Assembly (NCBI GenBank): GCA_964035545.1
Contig: OZ037768.1
Location: 23,276,819-23,340,818 of the forward strand
Length of the DNA stretch: 64,000 nt
Source: Bugula neritina
Taxonomy: Eukaryota; Bryozoa; Gymnolaemata; Cheilostomatida; Bugulidae
Reading direction: 5' to 3'
Position 1 is the first letter of the stretch; each line of letters begins with the position of its first letter. The notes beneath the pieces were generated by a model, which saw only the letters and a list, made by a program, of their open reading frames with translations, did no database searches and was not told the origin of the DNA. This document shows, one piece after another, positions 39,201 through 51,200 of this stretch. Made by a program: the position numbers and the translations under genes.

Positions 39201-42200
39201 GCGAAACAGTACGCAGGTTGAGTTGAAGTTTAATGTATAGTCTGTGGTAATGGTATTGCACTTGTTAGAAGTTTGATTTGTTTACATTACTCTTACACAG
39301 CATTGTGTAGCTAATTCAACTCCGACAATCTAATAGGAACTAATGTCTCCTAGTGAAGTTTAACTTATTGATTTTAGTAAATCAATGCAGCAGAGATATT
39401 ACTTAAAGTTCTGGAAGCTGCCGGGTTTATTGTGTGAATAATTAGCTGTTTTGAATGCAATCATTTTGTAATTTAGTGAGTTTTTATTAAAATATAAATT
39501 GTATTACTCCCATTTTACTTTTGTGGGCAATTTTTATTCATTGAGCAAAAAAGGTGACAAAACTGCATAAGTTTTAAATAGGAAAAATGGTTTTCACATG
39601 CTACACATTGTGTACAACATATTTTCTCTGTCATATGGGGTTATACAAGTATACTATCTGAATAGATTGAACTGTAAATTGTTTTATTCTGTAGCTGTTT
39701 GACAATTAATATTGATATATAATATCTATGCAGCCGTCATCGAATAGATAACTTCAAGTTGCATCTGGGACTATGTGAAACACTTAATATGAGAAGACAA
39801 CTATCATTTAGATTATAACAATGAGCTTATTCAGTGTATAAATTACAGTTTTGTAAAACTTGCAAGTTTTGCAAAGTTGTCATGTACAAATGTTGTACAC
39901 AGATTGAAATAAAATTTATTTTATAGTCTGGGAAATAATTTTGACATTTTCATGTTCTATTTTGTGCTGTTGTGTTTAGACTTTAGTTTAGGTTTACATT
40001 TCTTAGGTTTGTGACAGTCTGATGAATGTTGCTCCATGTGCCAGAATATCTCTTGGTGAACCTGCTTTTCTGTCCGAGGAGTTAGTCCCTCTCTGTCAGG
40101 TGAGTCAATACTCTGTCAGGTGAGTCAATACTCTCTCAGGTGAGTCAATACTCTGTCAGGTGAGTCAATACTCTGTCAGGTGAGTCAACACTCTGTCAGG
40201 TGAGTCAATACTCTGTCAGGTGAGTCAGTACTCTGTCAGGTGAGTCAATACTCTGTCAGGTGAGTCAATACTCTGTCAACTCTGATTCTCAATATTGCAG
40301 TTGGACTTAGACTTAGAACTTGTCACAACTTCCGGGTACGGGAAGAACGGCGCCCTCACTTTCCTACAGAGAACCATCCGTCCTCAGATAGTCACAACCT
40401 TCCAACTCCCCGACATCAGGAATGTGTGGACTGTGAAAGGACCCCTCAACTCTGAGACTGTAAGAGCTCTAAGGCTTTACCTGGGATACATTTACTCAAT
40501 GAAGTTCTGTGCTTTATAAATAATGAGAGGATTTTTTGATATATAAAAGTAGAATTATACAGCTAGGCTTTTTATTAGCTGTGGCTGCCTTTTGAAAAAC
40601 CAGGTTAGATGGTTTCAAGGTCAACTAAAGGTTAGGAGTCATAACCTTTGAATCTATGTTACTGTGTTGTATTTCCTGCTAACCCTGTAGGTTGATGAGA
40701 ATCAAGCCAACTGCCTGGACAAGGATATGGAATCGTATCTCATCTTGGGGAAGGACAACTCCACTATGGTATGTTGAGTTTGTTGTCATCACATCTAGTG
40801 TGAGACAGCTGTTAGCAGGTGGAATAACCAATGGAAACTCTGGGGCTGTGCTTTGTTCATTTTGAAACAAACAAAACAGTTTAAACATTTAAATTTAAGT
40901 TTGAGAAGAAATGTCCCATAGCTGATTGGTAAACAAACTTCAATCAAATTAATCTTGAACCACGAGTATAGACTGAGAAATCATTACTGGATTGAGGCAT
41001 AAGAATAATGGGCTAAGCAACCTATAGTCTTATGATTAAGTTACTTCAGGTACACAACTGAATTGTGGGAGGATTTTGGTTGAAAATAGCATATTATATG
41101 TCCAGGTAAGGGAGGAAGGAGGAAAGCTGGGAAAGAAGGAGAAATCGAACGCTTTTTCACTCATTTCTATTGGCTCAAAAGCAGTAAATATATGAAAAGC
41201 ATAAGCAGCTTTTTGGTTTAAATTCAAATCACTTTTAAACTGGGATATCAACTCATGAATATGCCGATACATAACATATTTTCTTTTTAATAAAAAACAT
41301 AATATATAACAAACTTTTAATATTGAATATCTATCCTATACCAGAGTTGTCTGCCCTCCCCACCATGCTATATGTTGTATGCGCAGGTTCTACAGACCAC
41401 AGATGACATAAGTGAGCTAGACCAGAGTGGATTCAACACAGAGACTCGTACTGTGTTTGCCGGGAATATCGGGGATAACTACACAGTGCAGGTCACTGCT
41501 AAGGGCATACGTCTGCTACTAGGAGGTGAGTCACTCCTGTCAGTTCTCTCGTGTCAGCCAATCAGCTTTCTGCTCGTTTATGTTTATTTATATCTGTGTT
41601 GATTCATTTTCTTTAAAAACTAGTATATCTTCAAGTGGTGATGAAAAGCACTACTCTTTACATAAATTATTTCACAGTTTTATGCAATGTGTAATTTTGG
41701 TTAATTTTCTAAAAGTTACCTAATTCCCACGTTGGCCTTGTTATCACCGCTGCTGTAAGTTGCCGTATGCTCACCGCTGCCATGTTATATGCTGACAGTG
41801 AAGCAGCTGCAGAACATCCCGGTAGACATGGGCTCCTCTCTCTCCACTGCCATAGTCTGTGACTTGTACCTGCTAGTAGTCAGCGAGTTGGGAGCCCTCA
41901 TGTTACTGCAGCTCAAGGTCACGGCAGACGACCTTGACCCCAGACTCACAGTCATCAGACAGCCGGCTGACCTGGTGAGTCGTGTGCCCCTGCCTTCTTC
42001 ATATAGCCATGTGGTCATAGTGATGTGAGACTAACAACCAGCATTCATTGCATTTTCATAAATCTACAGAAATTGTCTTTCCTTATAAAAGTTCACTGTA
42101 GTATTTTTACAGACGTAAGTATTTACCGTAGCTTGGCTATTTACTCACTGTATATTCTCAATGATACGTCTGCATCTAGTAGACATGTGATCACATGACT

Positions 42201-45200
42201 CTGGAATGTTTGAAAACTGGTTTCTCGTAAGTTGACTGGTTGTTTATGCTAATAATATTTAGCTTTTAGGTTAATCACTCTGTTTGCTGTTCTACAGGAC
42301 CTAATGCTATGTTATATAGAACTTAATATTATGTTATATAGAACTCAATACTATGTTATATATAACTTAATACTATGTTATATATAACTTAATACTATGT
42401 TATATAGAACTTAATACTATGTTATACAGAACTTAATACTGTGTTATATAGAACTCAATACTATGTTATATAGAACTTAATACTATGTTATATAGAACTT
42501 AATACTATGTTATATAGAACTTAATACTATGTTATATAGAACTCAATACTATGTTATATATAACTTAATACTATGTTATATATAACTTAATACTATGTTA
42601 TATAGAACTTAATACTATGTTATACAGAACTTAATACTGTGTTATATAGAACTCAATACTATGTTATATAGAACTTAATACTATGTTATATAGAACTTAA
42701 TACTATGTTATATAGAACTTAATACTATGTTATATAGAACTTAATACTATGTTATATAGAACTTAATACTATGTTATATAGAACTTAATACTATGTTATA
42801 TAGAACTTAATACTATGTTATATAGAACTTAATACTATGTTATATAGAACTTAATACTATGTTATATAGAACTTAATACTATGTTATATAGAACTTAATA
42901 CTATGTTATATAGAACTTAATACTATGTTATATAGAACTTAATACTATGTTATATAGAACTTAATACTATGTTATATAGAACTTAATACTATGTTATATA
43001 GAACTTAATACTATGTTATACAGAACCTAATACTATGTTATATAGAACTTAATACTGTGTTATATAGAACTCAATACTATGTTATACAGGAGCTAGAAGC
43101 AGTCACTGCTTGTCTACACAAAGATATTAGTGGACTCTTCACGTTTCCCTCTGAAGTATCGGAGGAGGCGACAGGTTCTACGGTCAGCGCTACTCCGTTG
43201 GCTGCCCGACGCGCGTCCCGACACAGCACCAGCATGACTGAAGACAGCCACATCAGTTTTACCAGGTGGGCTAGTTGGTTTACACCACTGTGTATTCTGT
43301 ACAGGAGTTGTGTTCTCAACAGTTAGCCTTTAATAAACGTGTTTCAGTATCGCAGCATATCTTATCCTCTCCCATGACTGCTCAATCATGATGGCGGAAA
43401 TATTAGCTGATCAAATTTGCTCCCCTTTTTCAAGTGGCCAAACGATTTCCCTTTTAGCTATTCCACTTGTCTGCTCATCTTATTTGTTGTGTCAGCTGTA
43501 ATAACTCAGTCAGTGTGAAGAACTTTGCTATTTTGGAAAGTTTCAACTTTACATTATTGTGAATTAAAGCAGAAATTTGTCTTCATTGGCCCTAGCAAAT
43601 TAAATGCAGGTGATTAAAGAATTTGGAGTTGTAATTCCAAATTTGGTTAAATTATGGCTCAGTTTGTTAGAGTTATCTCCTCTTGTACCCAATGAGCTCT
43701 GCACTCACTCAGTATAATGCATCATGTGAAGCACAGACAGATATGCTCAGTTTGATATCTTGCAGTCAGGAAGAGATTGATGAAGATGAACTCTTGTATG
43801 GTGACAGCGAGATTAACGTAACGTTACCAGACGACAGCAGTAATACGGCAGCTAAAGATGCTGCTGAGATGGACTCAGCGGATCTCGATACTGCCTGGTT
43901 AGTGCAAGTCTCAAGTTCTTGTAATTTGATACAAGTTTTAAGGACTTATAACTTGAACAGAGATGCCACAAAGTAATGAAGGGATATTCACCATTACGTG
44001 TATTACAGCTACATTAAGATTTGATATTATATAATATTATATATAATATATTCATATAGTGATTTATTTATGTTTATTATAATTAATACTCCTTCCTATT
44101 TTTATTGGTCCACTTGTATGATCTTACAGGTCTACATCTGAGACCACTCGCACTACACACGACCCGACCTACTGGGCATTCATCACAACTCAGGACCACA
44201 AGCTACAGGTTGGTGAATTCTCTACTCTGTGTCTGGACACTGTTGGCTAAAGTTGTGCCCACGGTGACCTATCTTATGTAGATTTCACTTTTTCAGACAC
44301 TGATGTAAACGTTAATAATGGCAGGTGTCTGTAAATGATATGAGAAAGGTTAAATGTAAGCCATATTCTAGGTATATTGGTTGACCAATAAAATAGTTAT
44401 ATACTGTTTTTAGTTGTAGAAACATCACATGTGATTATGGCTTTGTCTGCACTGCCCCTGACTCATCTGCTAGAACCATATAGGATGGTCCCAGCTTTAC
44501 CAAACATTTTCATGTATCTTATGTATTTTCAGATTTACTCAGTACCAGAGTTTACTCTGGCCTATGAGGTGAAAAACTTTAATGGCGGCCATGTTGTTCT
44601 GTCGAATTCCGAGGTTGAAGATGGCGGAAAAGAACTGTAAGTATTTAACTTCTGACTCTTAGTAGCTCGTAGGTCTGAGTTATTAGTTATCACCATTAGT
44701 AACTAATGGTAGTAGTTGATAGTATCACTATTAGTAACTGGTGGTTGCAATTATTAGTATTACTATTAGTAACTAGTGATAGTAGTTATTATTTATCATT
44801 ATATATAATATACTGATATTGAGTCTTCCTTCCCATACAGAGATGCCAAGAATTTACCAGCAGTAAAAGAGTTACTGATTACTTCTTTAGGACCAAAGAA
44901 ACACAAAACATACATGTTTGTGAGTTGATTATTTCATTTTATTAATTCTCTGTCTTTAAATTTGTGAATAATTATTTATTGTGAATTCTATATTTATATT
45001 ATTATATTGATATATTGTGACTTTCTGAGAATATTATAAATAGTACAGCAGTTTGGTGCGATGTGATTGGTCCGTCATGTAAGCGCTGTTTTACACCAGG
45101 CAATATCTACTGTTTAGTTTATTGAAATGACATATTTCTCAATCAACTGTCAGTTTACTCCTTACACTTTAATGATAAGTTATTACTTTACTAACTAGTG

Positions 45201-48200
45201 GGTACTTCTATTTGCACTTTGAACTCTTCTGTATATATGTCATGTATACACGTCAGTAGCACTTCCTGTTTGCAGGCTCGCACCACGGCCGGCGTTCTGC
45301 TGATTTACGAGGCCTTCTCGTACAAAGAGCGGCCGACTCGAGACAGACTGGAGATGAGGTTCAGCAGACTTCAACACAACGTCATAGTGCGGGAGAGGAA
45401 ACGGGTTGCTAAGAAGCGAAACGCTGAGGGTGCCGTAGATGAGGGGAAGATTACGTACTCAACTAAGTTGTTGCATTCCTTTGAGAATATCGGAGGGTAC
45501 AGTGGGGTAAGTCTCTAGCTTATGTAACTTACGCGTAAGTCTCATGTACCTTACTTGTGTTTCTAATGTAACTTACTTGTAAGTGTAATTTAACCTCCAG
45601 GCAATATTTATATAACTCACATATAAGTATCATTTAACTTACAGATAAGTCTTATATAACTTACCTGTAAGCATTATATACCTTACCTGTAAGTATTATA
45701 TAACTTACAGGTGTTTCTCACTGGCGCGTACCCACACTGGTTCATCCTCTCAAGGAAAGGAGAGCTGAGGTGTCACCCCATGGGTATTGACAAGGGCATC
45801 GTGTGTATGTCCAACTTCCACAATATCAACTCTCCCCGGGGCTTTCTCTACTTCAACACTCAGGTAATCGCTACTTCCTGTAGCTATCGGCACTTCCTGT
45901 AGCTATCAGCACTTCTTGTAGCTATCGGCACTTCCTGTAGCTATCGGCACTTCCTGTAGCTATCGGCACTTCCTGTAGCTATCGGCACTTCCTGTAGTCG
46001 TGTATAATGAAGGTGCTCGTTACTTTATATAGTTATATGTATTACAGTATATAGTTATATGTATTACTCTATATAGTTTTATGTATTACAGTATATAGTT
46101 ATATGTATTACAGTATATAGTTCTATGTATTACAGTATATAGTTATATGTATTACAGTATATAGTTATATGTATTACAGTATATAGTTATATGTATTACA
46201 GTATATAGTTCTATGTATTACAGTATATAGTTATATGTATTACAGTATATAGTTATATGTATTACAGTATATAGTTATATGTATTACTCTATATAGTTAT
46301 ATGTATTACTCTATATAGTTATATGTATTACAGTATATAGTTATATGTATTACAGTATATAGTTATATGTATTACAGTATATAGTTATATGTATTACAGT
46401 ACATACTACTATACACACATATTACTTTATGCCGTGCAGGATGAGTTAAGGATATCCATACTACCAGCTCATCTGGCCTACGAGCACCAGTGGCCCTCCA
46501 GGAAGGTTCCTCTGAAGACGACGGCTCATTTTATCCTCTACGACCCTGAGTCTAAGGTAGTGCAACTCCCACCTCTACACTCCCACCTCTACACTCCCCC
46601 CTCTACACTCCCACCTCCACACTCCCACCTCTACACTCCCACCTCTACACTCCCACCTCTACACTCCCCCCTCTACACTCCCACCCCTACACTCTCACCT
46701 CTACTCTCACCTCTACTCTCACCTCTACTCCCACCTCTACACTCCCACCTCTACACTCCCACCTCTACACTCCCACCTCTACACTCCCACCTCTACACTC
46801 ACCTCTACACTCACCTCTACACTCACCTCTACACTCACCTCTACACTCCCACCTCTACACTCACCTCTACACTCCCACCTCTACAATCCCACCTCTACAC
46901 TCCCACCTCTACACTCCCACCTCTACACTCACCTCTACACTCCCACCTCTACACACTCACCTCTACACTCACCTCTACACTCCCACCTCTACACTCTCAC
47001 CTCTACACACTCACCTCTACACTCCCACCTCTACACTCCCACCTCTACACACTCACCTCTACAATCCCACCTCTACACTCCCACCTCTACACTCCCACCT
47101 CTACACTCACCTCTACACTCCCACCTCTACACACTCACCTCTACAATCCCACCTCTACACTTCCACCTCTACACTCCCACCTCTGTATTCTAATGCTTGC
47201 TTCTGTGAATCTCACTCTATAATTTTATATGCTAAGACTAACATATTTATCTATTTTCCAAGTATTTATGTATTTCCTGGAGTTGTTTGTCCTTTGCCAG
47301 GTCTACATCGTAGTCTGCAGCAAAACCGAAGTGTGTAAAAAGTTTGTAAGAATAGAAAATGACGAGAAGCAGTACGTGGAGATGGAGAAAGGTAGGCTGG
47401 TTGGGTGTAATCTGCAGGTTCTGGAAACAGCAGTAGCAGCAGTATTAGTGGCAGTGGCAGTAGTAGTAACAGTAGTAGCAGTAGTAATAGTAGTAGCAGT
47501 AGTAGTACTAGTAGTAGTAGTAGTAGTAGCAGCAGTAGCAGTAGTAGTAGTAGCAGCTTTCCAAAACTTCTGCCTTTAGCTCATGAACAGTAAATGTAGT
47601 TGGCTTCTGTAGCTTTTACTCTTTCCCACAATTTGAGATACACAAATAAAATCAAACTTATTATGCAACAGAAATAATGCTACTAAACAAAAATGCATTA
47701 ATACACTAAATAATTCCGTAAGTTTAACTGTAAAATATTATTATGATGGTTTATGCTACACAAGAAGAGGTTCTACATTGTTTGTTGATTTTTATTATTA
47801 TTTAGTTGTATTGTTATTAGAAGAACTAGCTTTTGAACAAGCGGTCTAAATGATTTCAATTTAATATTTGCATTTTCCATATTTATAGATTTATAGCTAT
47901 TGACTTGGTGGTGTTCCGTTCGATAATGTAAACACCTGAATAACAATCAATCATCTGACATATCAAGGTGTTGTCAAATTTGAAAATATTCCATCAAATA
48001 TTATGAGTGATCATCTTCCTTTTATGAAGTTGCCATTTTGTAGCTAGATTACCTAATGCTGAATTAGTAATCAGACTCTGTGGCGCAATTGGTAGCGCGT
48101 CTGACTCCAGATCAGAAGGCTGCGTGTTCGAGTCACGTCAGGGTCAATTTTTTTTTATTAAATTGATGCTTTTACAACCAATCCAATAATGCCTAAGACT

Positions 48201-51200
48201 AAGAATTTTCTATATTTCAGTTAATTTGAACATTTAATCTCTGTGAACCCTTTCTTTGGTAAATATCTAAGGCATGTACAAAGTGTTTTAATATCTTTAG
48301 AATAGACTTCCCTACAGTTTTCTGGCAGAGTATTTTGTTATAATATGACATTTAAAATAAATGCACACATGCACAATAACACATTCCAGTATGCTATAAT
48401 TAAACCATATCGCCTGATTTGTTGAACCAGTTACATACGAGATTGTGTTCTATGCATCTTCACTCTAAGTTGTAAACTATTTACAACTAGTAGAAGTGAA
48501 CAAATCTAAAAGTAACTTCTAATCGTTTAAAGTACTTTGATCTCAGTGATTGTGGTAATTGTAGACGAGAGATTTGTTTACCCGACTCAAGAGAATTACT
48601 ACATACAGCTCCTGTCTCCCATCAACTGTGACTTCATACCGGGCACACGGTGGGTATCTCATCATCAATACCTTCTACACAGTATATCACCTTTCTTCAT
48701 GAAATTGTCACCATATACTCTATTGAGTGAAGTTGTACTGGTGGGTGTTAAGTTCTTGTTGCTAGGCAAGTGGAAACTGTTTACTGGTGCAATGCATGCA
48801 AATATACATCTGCAGAGACATGTCTGCATAGATACGTCTGCTTTCAGGATCAACGCGGAGGAAGGCGAGTCCATCACTGCCATGGAGATTGTGAGTCTCA
48901 ACACAGATCACCAGATGAAGACTATCGTCTCTATTGGCACCAGTTACTGCTATAATGAAGAGGTCACTGCTCGTGGGAAGGTGAGATCCACTTCCTCTAC
49001 TGTCTACTTCCTGTACAGTCTACTTCCTGTACTGTCTACTTCCTGTATGGTCTACTTCCTGTACTATCTACTTCCTGTACAGTCTACTTCCTGTACGAGT
49101 GGAGCTCAACTTTGTTGTGTGAAGCAGCGGTTAATTTTGCTGTTTTTATTATTCAACATTCAATTTGAGAAATGTTGAATGATTTGTGAACTAAAGCGAT
49201 TTTTCCTAACAAGCTGAACTGAAATTTTATACCCTCAGTGCTTTACACTATAGCAAGGTTAATTCTCACCACTGCCAGTCTATTCTAGTTGGAGGGTTAG
49301 ACATAAAAGACACTTTGTCATTTAAAGTTAGTAACTTTGGCGAATAAGTTTAATATAAGGAAACTGGTATAAGACAAGCTTTCGAAAAGTATAGCGTGGG
49401 TTTCTCTTACTTCCAGATCACATTATATGAGATCATAGAAGTGGTCCCGGAGCCCGGCCAACCCCTGACTAAAAACAAGTTGAAAGAAGTTTACTCGAAG
49501 GATCAGAAAGGTCCAGTCACAGCTGTGACTCATGTGGAGGGAATGCTCATCGCTGCCATTGGCCAGAAGGTGTGTCTTCAGTTGTAGATATGAAATGGGA
49601 GAACAAGTGCTTGGCTTTTGGATTTACATTTTGATCTGACTGAAAAAATTACAAATAAAATTAATACTGATGCCTTTTAAATATATATGCAAAGGGTTAA
49701 TAAATTGGTGAAACACTTGGCAGTGAATTACTGCTTGGAATGTAATGGTTTAGTGCTTTGACTAGGGACAGCAATGTTGGCCAGCCAGGGAGCAACCGTG
49801 GTCTAGAGGTTAGAGTGTTTGGCTTGGTAAACACGACATCATGGGTTCAAACCCCAGTAAATGCCATTGGTGATGTTAGGAAGAGCATCCAGTCATAATT
49901 GCTCCTGTGCCACATCTTGATAAGTCCTTAGCCCTATAAAGGAAAAACCCTTCCATCAGGGGTTTCTCACAAGGATGGTGGCTATAAACTTGCATGAGTG
50001 AGTGAGAAATGTTGGTCATCTCTATAGTCTATATTACAGATAAATATATCCGAACTGAAAGATGGATAGTTGTATATTGTAGATATATGTATTCGAGCTG
50101 AAAGATGGAGAGCTGTGTGGTGCTTCCTTTATCGATACTCAGTTATACATTCATCAGATGGTGTCCATCAAGAACCTGATTCTGATAGCCGACATACAGA
50201 TGAGTGTCAGTGTACTGAGATATCAGCCTGACCATCGAGTGCTTTCTGTAGTTAGTAGAGTGAGTATACTTAGATATCAATTTGAATATAAAGTGTAATC
50301 TGTAGTCAGTAGCGTGAATACACTCAGATATCAATTTGAATATAAAGTGTAATTTGTAGTTATTAGAGTGAGTATACTGAGATATCAATCTGAATACAGA
50401 GTGTAATCTGCAGTTAGTAGAGTATACGCTGTAAACATGATCACACATTATTATTTTCGTGTTATTTTTTGTACATGGAATTCTTGCATAATTTTAAGTA
50501 CTTTTTTAAACTCAATGATTTTTCTGTCTATAAAGTAAACTTTTCTCACATACTATCTCTCTGATATTCCTATCTCAAAGTTGTCTCCTCTCCCACTTTG
50601 TAGGACTTGAAGCCAATGGAGACTTACGGGGTAGAGTTTGCTGTAGATAACACCAACCTCGGTTTTCTGGCTACAGACAGAGAGCAGAATCTCTCCATCT
50701 TCCTCTACCAACCAGACGATATCGTGAGTTCTGGTGGCACCATCCTTATCAAGAAAGCAGACATCAACATAGGCACATGGTAAGGTAGTTCTGTAGTGGA
50801 GTTTACTGAACCTGCACAGACTTTAAACACAAAATTGTAGGCCAAGTTTTTTTCTCAGTCTTTTTATTTCCATCTGTTATGGCTGTTTTCTATTTAATTA
50901 TTGATAACTAGCAGGGAGAGGTTTCTAATTAGCAATTGCAAAATGCAGATTTATTCCATTCAGATGTGTGAATTTCACAAATTTAAACTGTGGTTTCCAA
51001 TTACTTTGAGCTGCTCATAATTTACATACATGTAATTGAAAGCCAAAAAGATTCTGTCACTTGAATATAACCAGAGAGAGTGGGGGGGGGGGCAGAGGGG
51101 TACCGATGTTACTATATTAGTGGAATATAGAGCTTAGGGATATTACTGATAACTTTACTAGTGTGTAACAGCAAATTGAAGGGCAACTTTTCCTATTCTA

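Noticed and set aside
40091-40276. CRISPR-like look of regularly spaced repeats
   Set aside because: Units are directly abutting tandem repeats without unique spacers, in animal DNA; they are minisatellites.
46389-47222. 277-aa frame rich in [13 protein letters not shown]
   Set aside because: Reads CPSF1 exon 26 and then runs through its donor into the CTACACTCCCACCT satellite. Homology to CPSF1 supports splicing at 46556.
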